Assembly: GCA_900554485.1 (NCBI GenBank)
Contig: USHO01000023.1
Location: 1-13,505, forward strand
DNA: 13,505 bases
DNA from: an uncultured Eubacteriales bacterium
Lineage (GTDB): Bacteria; Bacillota; Clostridia; Christensenellales; Borkfalkiaceae
Reading direction: 5' to 3'
Shown: piece after piece, positions 1 to 6,408 of the stretch
How the letters are laid out: the number at the start of each line of letters is the position of its first letter
Numbering within the stretch: position 1 is the stretch's first letter
Program-made: the position numbers and the translations under genes
Notes under the pieces: generated by a model
The model's database searches: none
What the model was told of the DNA's origin: nothing
What the model saw: only the letters and a program-made list of their open reading frames with translations

Positions 1-177
1 AAACGCCCCCGCAAGCCCGCCGAAAACAGGCGCGGCTTTCCCGCCGAGGAATTTGCCGTGCTTTTCAAAACCGACGTGCCGTTCGAGTATCTCTATAATG
101 AGATAAGTGACAAACAGCCACGGCAACATCTTAGCCGAATCTATTAAACTGTCGAGAAAAATTTCGCCTGCGTTCAT
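1..177 (-). CDS. Partial N-terminus of a putative ArsP_2-type heavy-metal/manganese exporter
   Basis: The minus strand reads 59 codons without a stop from an ATG at 175-177 to the window edge, so only the N-terminus is present. The peptide begins MNAGEIFLDSLIDSAKMLPW and continues into a hydrophobic stretch (LFVTYLIIEIL, about residues 21-31), then a short charged loop (RHVGFEKHGKF) and a Gly/Ala-rich segment entering a second membrane helix. This opening (short amphipathic start, a DSLIDS.KMLP-like motif, an acidic-ended helix, then a loop) resembles the putative 10-TM metal exporter family called ArsP_2, often annotated as a putative manganese transporter. The family is recognised from memory on a short fragment. 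An in-frame TAA lies 12 nt upstream, so this ATG is the earliest one. The ribosome binding site is weak: a GGGA sits about 14 nt upstream. It is transcribed from its own promoter (253-281). Confidence 0.6.
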   Translation of the reverse strand, partial: MNAGEIFLDSLIDSAKMLPWLFVTYLIIEILERHVGFEKHGKFLGGKAAPVFGGLAGAF

Positions 178-203
178 GTTAGGTGTTTATGTCCCTTTTT
201 GCA

Positions 204-242
204 GTCGGTTCGGCGTCACGATAGCGTGGCGGTAAATCCGAC
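204..242 (-). other. Possible structured leader of the metal-exporter-like mRNA
   Basis: In the leader, GTCGG (238-242 on the minus strand) can pair with CCGAC (204-208). An internal CACG/CGTG hairpin with a 4-nt loop lies at 217-228. Together they could form a small closed structure upstream of the start codon. I do not recognise a named riboswitch class: only one GGGACA element is present, whereas the NiCo/czcD class has several conserved blocks. Confidence 0.25.
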
Positions 243-252
243 ATTCATCCGT

Positions 253-281
253 ATTATAATATAAACCGCCGAAAGTCGCAA
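253..281 (-). promoter_or_regulatory. Sigma-A-like promoter for the metal-exporter-like gene
   Basis: On the minus strand a -35 TTGCGA (276-281) is followed by a 17-bp spacer and a perfect TATAAT -10 (253-258). Transcription would start near 246, giving a leader of about 70 nt. The promoter overlaps the hairpin at 261-299: the -35 lies in the hairpin loop and part of the spacer lies in its stem. Confidence 0.6.
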
Positions 282-299
282 ACGTTTTCGGCGGTTTAT
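261..299. terminator. Intergenic hairpin terminator beyond araC
   Basis: A perfect 14-bp stem (arms 261-274 and 286-299) encloses an 11-nt loop and lies about 36 nt beyond the stop of the AraC-type gene. The U-rich run (TTCGTTTTTTAT) follows on the plus strand, so the hairpin is a canonical terminator in the plus direction. In the direction of araC it is followed only by AU-rich sequence, so it may work in both directions with unequal strength. Confidence 0.6.
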
Positions 300-334
300 T
301 CGTTTTTTATATTCGATTTTATAGTCTTTTAAGT

Positions 335-1210
335 TTATTTGCGTTTCTTTTTGGACTCTCTGTATTCGAGCGGCGTCATTTTTTCGTTGTTTTTGAAGTT
401 CCTGAAAAAGTTTGTCGTATCGAAATACCCGCATCTGCGCGAAATTTCACTGGCGGATAAATTTGTCTCTTCGAGAAGTTTTTTCGCAAGCGTCATTCTG
501 CACTTGGTAACATAGTTCATCGGCGACACGCCCGTATATTTTTTGAAGACGTGCGACACATAATACCTGTTGACGTACAGTTTCTCGCAGATGTCGTCTA
601 TAGTGTTTATCTCGGTGTAATGGTTTGCGATATAATTGTAAATTTCGGAAAAAGCCGCATTTTTTATAAGCATACGCTCTTCGACCTCGACTTTACGGAG
701 TATCTCCGTAAGTATGAGTTTGACATAAAGGTCGACCATCATTTCGCCGTAAGGTTTTGAATCTTCCACCTCACTGAATACAGTCTCGAAAAGCCAACGG
801 AACCTGCCCTCGTCCTCACCCGTATGAACCACGGGCGATTCGCCGTCGGGTAAAAGCCTGTCGGGTTCCAGATTATTGAGTTTGAGCCCGGTAACGCCGA
901 AAAACGCAAGTTCGAGAGGATCTTTACTCTCCTGTTTGGTATGTTCGCTGTGACGCATATTTGGCGGATAAATCACTATATCGCCTTTTTCGACGTTTAC
1001 ATATTCCCCGTCGATTAAAATTTCGCCGCTGCCTTCAAGTACGAACACGACCTCTAAAAATTCATGAACATGATAGTTGCCCGACCATTGTTTTGCGCGT
1101 TGCAATTTACCGGCATATAAAACTTTGGTGTTGAATCTCAACGGTTTGCTTTTCTGCGGCTCGTATTGTTTGCGCAATTTGTCCGCACCGACCTGCTTTT
1201 CTTCACTCAT
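335..1210 (-). CDS. AraC family transcriptional regulator with cupin sensor domain
   Basis: The 291-residue protein has two parts. Residues about 45-95 form a cupin/AraC-like sensor fold with the HxH motif (HVHEFLE) and the typical GSGEILIDGEYVNVEKGD segment ending in PPNMRH. Residues about 185-290 form the double helix-turn-helix of AraC/XylS proteins, with the hallmark CGYFDTTNFFRNFK and MTPLEYR at the end. The start ATG (1208-1210) has a strong GGAGGA 5 nt upstream. The gene is divergent from the sugar ABC operon across a 360-bp control region. This is the usual arrangement for a regulator that senses a sugar or sugar derivative and controls the adjacent transporter. The inducer cannot be read from sequence. 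Family assignment is firm; the regulatory target is inferred from position. Confidence 0.93.
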   Translation of the reverse strand: MSEEKQVGADKLRKQYEPQKSKPLRFNTKVLYAGKLQRAKQWSGNYHVHEFLEVVFVLEGSGEILIDGEYVNVEKGDIVIYPPNMRHSEHTKQESKDPLELAFFGVTGLKLNNLEPDRLLPDGESPVVHTGEDEGRFRWLFETVFSEVEDSKPYGEMMVDLYVKLILTEILRKVEVEERMLIKNAAFSEIYNYIANHYTEINTIDDICEKLYVNRYYVSHVFKKYTGVSPMNYVTKCRMTLAKKLLEETNLSASEISRRCGYFDTTNFFRNFKNNEKMTPLEYRESKKKRK

Positions 1211-1275
1211 CGTCTTCCTCCGTAAGGGGTTCCGCCGCAGCGTAAACCGAATATCCCATACCTTTTTCCTTTAAT

Positions 1276-1304
1276 ATTGTAGCACACGCGGAACAGGATT
1301 TCAA
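1276..1304 (-). promoter_or_regulatory. Sigma-A-like promoter of the araC-type gene
   Basis: On the minus strand, TTGAAA (1299-1304), a 17-bp spacer and TACAAT (1276-1281), preceded by TGC, make a strong extended -10 promoter. It lies about 65 nt upstream of the AraC-type start codon. Confidence 0.65.
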
Positions 1305-1361
1305 GCGTTTAACTTACTTTTTTGATTTTTATGTATTTTTTTAACAATTTGCTTAAACAAG

Positions 1362-1415
1362 AAAAGTTGTAACGTTTTTTGCTGTAAAAATTTGTTATAA
1401 AAAATTACAACTTTT
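1362..1415. promoter_or_regulatory. 11-bp dyad in the divergent control region, candidate operator
   Basis: The arm AAAAGTTGTAA (1362-1372) is repeated exactly in inverted orientation as TTACAACTTTT (1405-1415), with a 32-bp AT-rich spacer. An 8-bp direct repeat TTTTTTGC occurs at 1375-1382 and 1412-1419, 37 bp apart. Their placement between the araC promoter and the operon promoter makes this a reasonable binding region for the neighbouring AraC protein. The whole stretch 1305-1470 is strongly AT-rich and contains no gene. Confidence 0.4.
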
Positions 1416-1483
1416 TTGCAGAATTTTTCACCGCAAGAAAAATTGCAATTATTTTTTGTAAAAAAATGCGGCAACACAGGCTA

Positions 1484-1512
1484 TTGAAATTCTCGTGAAA
1501 ACGCGTTATGCT
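1484..1512 (+). promoter_or_regulatory. Candidate promoter of the sugar ABC operon with an internal operator-like palindrome
   Basis: TTGAAA (1484-1489), 17 bp and TATGCT (1507-1512) fit a sigma-A promoter with a weak -10. The spacer holds TGAAAACGCGTTATG (1496-1510), which includes the palindrome AACGCGTT (1500-1507). This partly matches cre/LacI-type operators with a central CG and would be well placed for repression. The cre match is imperfect on the right half. Confidence 0.4.
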
Positions 1513-1570
1513 GATATAGTCGAAAGGGTGATGACTCTTAGACAAGTAAAAATGCAGAGGGAAAACGAAA

Positions 1571-3061
1571 ATGAGCGCATTACTTGAAATGAAAGGCATT
1601 TCAAAGCGATTTCTGGGCGTTCGCGCGCTGAAATGCGTAGATTTTGAACTACGTCGCGGAGAAGTGCATGCGTTGGTCGGAGAAAACGGAGCCGGCAAAT
1701 CGACGTTGATGAAAGTCCTTACGGGCATTTACCAACCCGACGACGGCGAAATTTTCTTCGAGGGCAAGCCTTACGCCGTAAAAAATATCGGCGAAGCGCA
1801 AGCCCTTGGCATAGCGATGATTCATCAGGAACTCAATATGATGAACGACCTGACCGTCGCGCAAAACGTCTTTATAGGGCGTGAAATCAAAAAGGGTTTC
1901 TGGCTGAAAGACGCCGAAATGGTTAAAGAAACACAAAAAATCTTCGACCGCATCGGCATAAAAATCGATCCTAAAATGCAACTAGGCAGACTTACCGTCG
2001 GCAAACAGCAGATGGTAGAGATAGCGAAGGCGGTATCGAGAGACTGCAAACTGCTTATACTCGACGAGCCGACCGCCGCCCTTACCCAGACGGAAATCGA
2101 AGAACTTTTCCGCATAATGGAAGACCTTAAAGCCAAGGGTATAGGAATGATTTACATCTCGCACAGAATGGACGAGATTAACAGAATATCCGACCGCATA
2201 ACCGTAATGAGAGACGGCGAATACGTCGGAACGGTAGACACTGCGTCGGTTACGAAAGACGACGTAATCAACATGATGATCGGAAGGGTCGTTTACGAAG
2301 ATCCCAAGACGCACAGCGAAGTTCCCGACGATGCCGAAGTCGTACTCGAAGTAAAGCACCTGTCTTCCGGCAATGCTTTCAACGACGTAAGTTTCACTCT
2401 CCGCAGAGGCGAAATACTCGGGTTTTCCGGACTTATGGGCGCAGGCAGAACCGAAGTCGCAAGGGCTATTTTCGGCGCCGACCCGCACGACGGCGGCGAA
2501 ATTTTCGTAAACGGCAAGCGCGTCAACATAAAGACGCCCGAAGACGCGGTTAAACTCGGCATAGGATATCTGTCCGAAGACAGAAAGCGTTACGGGCTGC
2601 TGCTCGACAAGTCGATTACGGAAAACTCCGCCCTCGCCTCTATCGACAAATACACGAAGGGCATATTCATAAACGACAGACGCGCGAAAGCGGAAGCGAA
2701 AGAAGAAAACCTTAAACTCCGCACGAAAACTCCGTCGATGGATCAACTGCTTAAAAACCTTTCGGGAGGAAATCAACAAAAAGTAATAATCGCCCGCTGG
2801 CTTATACGCAACAGCGATATTCTGATTTTCGACGAACCGACGCGCGGTATCGACGTCGGCGCGAAAAGCGAAATATACACGCTGATGAATCAACTGACCA
2901 AACAGGGCAAATCGATAATAATGATTTCGTCGGAACTCGTTGAAATTCTCAGAATGAGCGACCGCGTACTGGTTATGTGCGAAGGCAAAAAAACAGGCGA
3001 ACTCGATATTTCCGAGGCAAATCAGGAAAACATAATGCGTCTTGCGACGTTAAGAAACTAA
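1571..3061 (+). CDS. CUT2-family sugar ABC transporter, double ATP-binding protein (RbsA/MglA-like)
   Basis: The 496-residue protein is a tandem-domain ATPase that energises import of a monosaccharide or short saccharide at the inner face of the membrane. Domain 1 has a canonical Walker A GENGAGKST (residues 37-45), a Q-loop (MIHQELN), a signature region of the family type (LTVGKQQMVEIAKA), Walker B LLILDEPTAALT and the switch YISHRMDEI. Domain 2 has a degenerate P-loop (GLMGAGRTE), a canonical LSGGNQQKV signature, FDEPTRGIDVGAKSE, and ISSEL instead of a switch histidine, all normal for RbsA/MglA/XylG. Length matches the family (about 500). A GAGGG lies about 9 nt before the ATG. It is the first gene of a three-gene operon, and the permease starts 18 nt after its stop. 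The family is certain; the sugar (ribose, galactose, xylose, other) cannot be told from the ATPase. Confidence 0.95.
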   Translation: MSALLEMKGISKRFLGVRALKCVDFELRRGEVHALVGENGAGKSTLMKVLTGIYQPDDGEIFFEGKPYAVKNIGEAQALGIAMIHQELNMMNDLTVAQNVFIGREIKKGFWLKDAEMVKETQKIFDRIGIKIDPKMQLGRLTVGKQQMVEIAKAVSRDCKLLILDEPTAALTQTEIEELFRIMEDLKAKGIGMIYISHRMDEINRISDRITVMRDGEYVGTVDTASVTKDDVINMMIGRVVYEDPKTHSEVPDDAEVVLEVKHLSSGNAFNDVSFTLRRGEILGFSGLMGAGRTEVARAIFGADPHDGGEIFVNGKRVNIKTPEDAVKLGIGYLSEDRKRYGLLLDKSITENSALASIDKYTKGIFINDRRAKAEAKEENLKLRTKTPSMDQLLKNLSGGNQQKVIIARWLIRNSDILIFDEPTRGIDVGAKSEIYTLMNQLTKQGKSIIMISSELVEILRMSDRVLVMCEGKKTGELDISEANQENIMRLATLRN

Positions 3062-3079
3062 TAAAGGGAGAAAACGATA

Positions 3080-4450
3080 ATGAAAACTCAGGAAACTAAC
3101 AACTACGGCGCGAAACTCAATCTTCGCGGCAAAATGCGTCAGTCGGGTGTGAAAACCCTGGACTACCTCAAGGTAAACGGCAAACAGAACATGATAATAA
3201 TCGGCGCGACCGTCGTATTGTTCTTGTTGTTTACCCTCATCAATCCCAACTATGCGAAACAGGACAATATTTCGACGATGATTAAGTCGTTTGCCCCTTA
3301 TGCACTTCTCGGACTCGGCGTAACATTCGTAATCGCAACCGGCGGAATCGACCTTTCGATAGGTACTGTAATGTATGCGTCTTCCGTAGTCGCAGGCGCG
3401 ATATGTAAAGTTTCACCTTCGCATAATTCATGGGCTGTTATTCCGCTCATGGTAATAATCGGCTTATTATTTGGTCTTCTCAACGGATTTCTCGTTGCGA
3501 AATGCAAACTTCCTCCGTTTATCGCGACACTCGGAACTATGCTTTTCTCAAGAGGAATATCTGCAGTAATAGCACAAATCATTACGAAATCCACTTCCGC
3601 CATAATATATCCGCCAATCGGCTGGTTACAGGATTTATTCGCTACATATAACGAATTCCCCGTCGGAATTCTTTGGGTTCTCGCATTTACGATCATCTGC
3701 ATGATCGTCATGTTCAAAACCAAAGTCGGCAGATACATACTCTCTATCGGAAGTAACGAAGAGGCTACGCGTCTTTCGGGCGTCAACGTGGACAGATATA
3801 AGATTATAGCGTACACAATCGGCGGTCTTTTTGCAGGTATAGCCGCAATATTCTGGACCGCTCTCAACCCGTCCGTCATACCTTCCGAAGGCAGCGGAAT
3901 GGAATTGAATGCCATAGCCGGCGTCTACATCGGCGGCACAAGCACCACGGGTGGCTCGGCGTCTATCGTCGGAACGATTTTCGGCGCGATAATCCTCGTA
4001 GTTATCCGTCAGGGACTTAACTTGTCTTTGAACAAACTTCCGATTAAAATTTCCGCAAACTTCTTAACTTACGCCGTTACAGGTATTATCGTTGTGGGAG
4101 CCGTTCTTCTCGATGTCATGAAGAGAAAAGCCTCATCGAACGCCAAAAAAGAACTTTCCGCAGTCAAGTACAAAAAGGAATACAAAGAAAAATTAGAGGC
4201 GTTGAACGTCGAAAAAGATTATGCTCTTTCCGCAAAGGATAACCCCGATGCACAGCGCAGACTCAACGAACTGGAAGTCGAGATTTCGGCTCTGAAACTC
4301 GAAAAAGCAGAAAAACTACCCGTCTTAAAAGCAGCAGATAAACGCTCGGCGGAAGATGAAAGAAAACGTAAAGCGGAAATAAAAGCTGCTGAAAAGCAGG
4401 AAAAATCAGAACTTGCCACAGAAAGAAAACAAAAAAAAGAAAATAAATAA
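3080..4450 (+). CDS. CUT2-family sugar ABC transporter permease (RbsC-like) with long charged C-terminal tail
   Basis: Residues about 38-347 form a multi-helix permease of the RbsC/XylH type. Features seen are the first helix (MIIIGATVVLFLLFTLINP), the hallmark GGIDLSIGTV, and the cytoplasmic loop EEATRLSGVNVDRYK that contacts the ATPase, then GGTSTTGGSASIVGTI. A GGGAG ribosome binding site precedes the ATG, and the gene sits 18 nt after the ATPase gene. RbsC-type permeases are usually about 320-350 residues, but this one is 456. The surplus is mainly a C-terminal tail of about 109 residues (348-456), almost without hydrophobic clusters and dominated by Lys, Glu, Arg and Ala. It includes stretches likely to form coiled coil or a single alpha helix (RRLNELEVEISALKLEKAEK; DERKRKAEIKAAEKQEKSE). 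The tail follows the last helix and so should be cytoplasmic if topology is standard. Its role is unknown. Confidence 0.93.
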   Translation: MKTQETNNYGAKLNLRGKMRQSGVKTLDYLKVNGKQNMIIIGATVVLFLLFTLINPNYAKQDNISTMIKSFAPYALLGLGVTFVIATGGIDLSIGTVMYASSVVAGAICKVSPSHNSWAVIPLMVIIGLLFGLLNGFLVAKCKLPPFIATLGTMLFSRGISAVIAQIITKSTSAIIYPPIGWLQDLFATYNEFPVGILWVLAFTIICMIVMFKTKVGRYILSIGSNEEATRLSGVNVDRYKIIAYTIGGLFAGIAAIFWTALNPSVIPSEGSGMELNAIAGVYIGGTSTTGGSASIVGTIFGAIILVVIRQGLNLSLNKLPIKISANFLTYAVTGIIVVGAVLLDVMKRKASSNAKKELSAVKYKKEYKEKLEALNVEKDYALSAKDNPDAQRRLNELEVEISALKLEKAEKLPVLKAADKRSAEDERKRKAEIKAAEKQEKSELATERKQKKENK

Positions 4451-4461
4451 TTTCGGAAAAA

Positions 4462-4477
4462 CGCAAATAATTTTGCG
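4462..4477 (+). other. Small hairpin between permease and binding-protein genes
   Basis: CGCAAA (4462-4467) and TTTGCG (4472-4477) form a 6-bp stem with a 4-nt loop. No U tract follows, so it is not a convincing terminator. It could protect the 3' end of the upstream message or help raise binding-protein expression relative to the membrane parts. Confidence 0.25.
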
Positions 4478-4496
4478 AAAAAATAAAAAATGTTTC

Positions 4497-4502
4497 AGGA
4501 GG
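4497..4502 (+). promoter_or_regulatory. Ribosome binding site fixing the start of the sugar-binding protein
   Basis: AGGAGG lies 8 nt before the ATG at 4511. An earlier in-frame ATG at 4490 overlaps this site and would leave a polar extension ahead of the signal peptide, so 4511 is preferred. Confidence 0.8.
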
Positions 4503-4510
4503 AAACAAAG

Positions 4511-5590
4511 ATGAGAAAACTTCACAAACTGCTGGGCATAGCCCTTGCAACCACCCTTTGCGCAACCACGATTTGTATGGGCGCATCCTGCAAGTCAACC
4601 TCGAACGCAAAAGAGGGTATCGTAGTCAAAGGTACGGGTGACACCATAGCCGTTATAGCAAAAGGCGAAACTCACGCTTTCTGGCAAGCCGTTAAAGCCG
4701 GAGCGGAAGACGCAGGCAAAAAGTACGGTTTCAAAGTTACTTTCCGCGGTCCTACACAGGAAAGTGAATCGTATGTACCGGAACAAAGAGAAATGCTTTC
4801 GTCTGCCCTTGCCGACGACAATACAAGAGCGATTGTTCTCGCTACCATCGGTATGGGATTCGTCGACGAACTTAAGACTGCTCACTCAAAAGGTATTCCG
4901 ATTGTAGAATTCGACAGCGGTCTTTATGCTAACGGGGCTGAAATAACGCCGGGTAAAGATCCGGTGATAGGCAAAGTCGCAACCGACAACAAAGCCGCAG
5001 CAGCACTCGTAGCCGAAAATTTCTTCAATTATCTTGTCGAAAACAACAAACTTGTCAAAGGTACAAACTTTAAGTTAGGTATCATCCAACACGATTCGAC
5101 CGCTACCGGAGTAGACAGACATGACGGTTTCAAAAACAAGTTTTCCGAACTGGCCGAAAACGGCGGTTATAATGTAACTATAATCGATCAGATTAAAACA
5201 AATAACAGCGGCGAATACAGAGAGGCTGTTCAGGCACTTCAGGGGCAGAGCGTCAATGCAATATACATGACGAACGAAGGCGTAGTAAACGAAGTATCGG
5301 CAGAGGTCGCTCAGAACAAAAACAAATATGCCGATATACTCTTCGCCGGATTCGACTGCGGTACCAACCAGTACAATTGGATTAAAAATACCGACGGTAA
5401 ATACCCAACTCTTGTAGGATCTGTCGCACAGGACTCTTACAGCATAGGGTACAAAGCAGTCGAAATGGCTGCCAAAATTCCCGCAGGCGACACGGAAGGA
5501 CGTAAAGAAACCGTAGGCATTGCCGGTCAATGGTATACTTCGGCAAATATTGACGCCCTTAAAGACCAGAATATATTCTATCTCGGATAA
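4511..5590 (+). CDS. Sugar ABC transporter substrate-binding lipoprotein (Peripla_BP_4 / RbsB-like)
   Basis: Read from 4511, the protein has 359 residues and begins with a lipoprotein signal peptide: MRKLHK, a hydrophobic stretch to about residue 24, and a GAS-C cleavage site with the lipidated cysteine at position 27. The mature part follows the type I periplasmic-binding fold of RbsB-like proteins, opening with IAVIAKGETHAFWQAVKAGA. Other blocks are a segment about 50 residues later (LADDNTRAIVLATIG), an ATDNKAAAALVAENFF hinge-region motif, GIIQHDSTATGVDRHDGF and the C-terminal DILFAGFDCGTNQYNWI. It captures the sugar outside the membrane and delivers it to the permease encoded upstream. 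It is the last gene of the operon, and a strong terminator follows about 60 nt after the stop. Binding-protein genes more often come first in CUT2 operons, but last position also occurs. The ligand is unknown. Confidence 0.93.
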   Translation: MRKLHKLLGIALATTLCATTICMGASCKSTSNAKEGIVVKGTGDTIAVIAKGETHAFWQAVKAGAEDAGKKYGFKVTFRGPTQESESYVPEQREMLSSALADDNTRAIVLATIGMGFVDELKTAHSKGIPIVEFDSGLYANGAEITPGKDPVIGKVATDNKAAAALVAENFFNYLVENNKLVKGTNFKLGIIQHDSTATGVDRHDGFKNKFSELAENGGYNVTIIDQIKTNNSGEYREAVQALQGQSVNAIYMTNEGVVNEVSAEVAQNKNKYADILFAGFDCGTNQYNWIKNTDGKYPTLVGSVAQDSYSIGYKAVEMAAKIPAGDTEGRKETVGIAGQWYTSANIDALKDQNIFYLG

Positions 5591-5620
5591 TTCCGCAAGA
5601 ATATAACAACTCAGCCAGAC

Positions 5621-5642
5621 ATCGTCTTTACCGACGATCGTT
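5621..5642 (+). terminator. Short hairpin followed by a T run
   Basis: ATCGTC (5621-5626) pairs with GACGAT (5633-5638) over a TTTACC loop and is followed by CGTTTTCCCCC. It is a weaker element just before the main terminator and may assist it. Confidence 0.3.
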
Positions 5643-5650
5643 TTCCCCCG

Positions 5651-5686
5651 GAAAGGGTCGGAACGCAACCGCGCTCCGACCCTTTC
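5651..5686. terminator. Bidirectional terminator between the ABC operon and spoIVA
   Basis: A perfect 12-bp GC-rich stem (arms 5651-5662 and 5675-5686) encloses a 12-nt loop, with TCATTTC after it on the plus strand. It separates the convergent ABC operon and spoIVA, whose stop at 5692-5694 is only a few bases away. Confidence 0.75.
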
Positions 5687-5691
5687 TCATT

Positions 5692-6366
5692 TCAATAAAC
5701 TATGCAGAAAACCCTGTATTTGCCGTCGTTGACCATTTTGCCGACCGACTTACGCAATTTTATACGCGTTTCTTCGGGCATCGCCCCGGTTTTAAGATTT
5801 ACTTCGTCCGCGACGAGTTGACCTAACGGTCTGCCGAAGACGTTTGCGTCCGCGGGCGCGCCGTTCGCGCTCTCTTCCTCTATGAATTTCATAAACTCTT
5901 CGCACTGTTTCTTACTGCCGGAAATCGGCGTCACGTCTGCCTTTACGCCTATTTTTACGACGTGCAGGCTTTCGGTTTCGGCATCGATTTTGACGCAATA
6001 TCCTCTGCCGCGTTTTTCAAGTCGCGGTTTATCTATCTTAACTTCTCTTTCGCCCGGCAGAACTATTCCGTAGCCGTTCGCCTCCGCCTCGGCAAGCGCG
6101 TTTTTGAGTTTATCGTATTCGCGTTTCGCGTCGGTAAGTTCGGCGACGAAACTCATAAGTCCGCAATCGCCGTCAATCTTTTCGCCGCATGTTTCGCTTA
6201 TCGCCTCGTAAAACAGCGATTTATCCAGCGCGAGGTTTATTTCGGCTGTTCCTTCGCCCGCGTCGGTCTTTTCGCTTTCGGGAACGACGCGATCCAGCCC
6301 CGCGAGCGCGGCGACGACGAGATTTTCGTCTTTCATTTTCGACGCCCCCTGCGACGCGGAACGCAA
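5692..6366 (-). CDS. spoIVA: Stage IV sporulation protein A, C-terminal part (separate frame)
   Basis: This frame encodes the middle and C-terminal domains of SpoIVA. The family region AEINLALDKSLFYEAISETC is followed by FVAELTDAKREYDKLKNAL, then GYGIVLPGEREVKIDKPRLE, ESLHVVKIGVKADVTPISGS and KKQCEEFMKFIEEE. The end has FGRPLGQLVADEV, MPEETRIKLRKSVGKMVNDG and a final RVFCIVY, where Bacillus SpoIVA ends in a GGLIAIIL-type tail needed for polymerisation and forespore anchoring. Homology extends upstream of the TTG at 6364-6366 to 6405, where a TGA closes the frame. Joined to the N-terminal part (6395-7153), the total is about 489 residues, matching full-length SpoIVA (about 492). The two parts are related by a +1 shift. 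If translated alone, the best start is ATG 6334-6336, which has an AGGGGG about 8 nt upstream. The TTG given here is the first conventional start and has no such site. Confidence 0.85.
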   Translation of the reverse strand: MRSASQGASKMKDENLVVAALAGLDRVVPESEKTDAGEGTAEINLALDKSLFYEAISETCGEKIDGDCGLMSFVAELTDAKREYDKLKNALAEAEANGYGIVLPGEREVKIDKPRLEKRGRGYCVKIDAETESLHVVKIGVKADVTPISGSKKQCEEFMKFIEEESANGAPADANVFGRPLGQLVADEVNLKTGAMPEETRIKLRKSVGKMVNDGKYRVFCIVY

Positions 6367-6394
6367 AGTGTCGATAATCGACTTAACGACTGCG

Positions 6395-6408
6395 TTATCG
6401 GGCGGTCA
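6395..6408 (-). other. Frame-change window inside spoIVA
   Basis: On the minus strand the N-terminal frame reads CTG ACC GCC CGA TAA and stops at 6395-6397. The +1 frame is closed by TGA at 6406-6408 and open from CCG CCC GAT AAC onward. Any indel or ribosomal slip that joins the two parts must fall in this stretch of about a dozen bases. No long homopolymer is present; the only run is CCC. Confidence 0.75.

Noticed and set aside
178..246. NiCo/czcD or Mn (yybP-ykoY) riboswitch ahead of the metal-exporter-like gene
   Set aside because: The leader is short and lacks the multiple conserved blocks of either class; only a simple closed stem is visible.
1982..2893. Long minus-strand open frame (303 codons) opposite the ABC ATPase gene
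   Set aside because: It is the antisense shadow of a firmly identified ATPase; the peptide shows no family motifs and no ribosome binding site.
3298..3915. Minus-strand open frame (205 codons) opposite the permease
   Set aside because: It is the complement of the permease coding sequence and has no independent start signal or recognisable domain.
4490..4510. Earlier ATG for the sugar-binding protein
   Set aside because: It overlaps the AGGAGG that serves the ATG at 4511 and would place a polar stretch ahead of the lipoprotein signal peptide.
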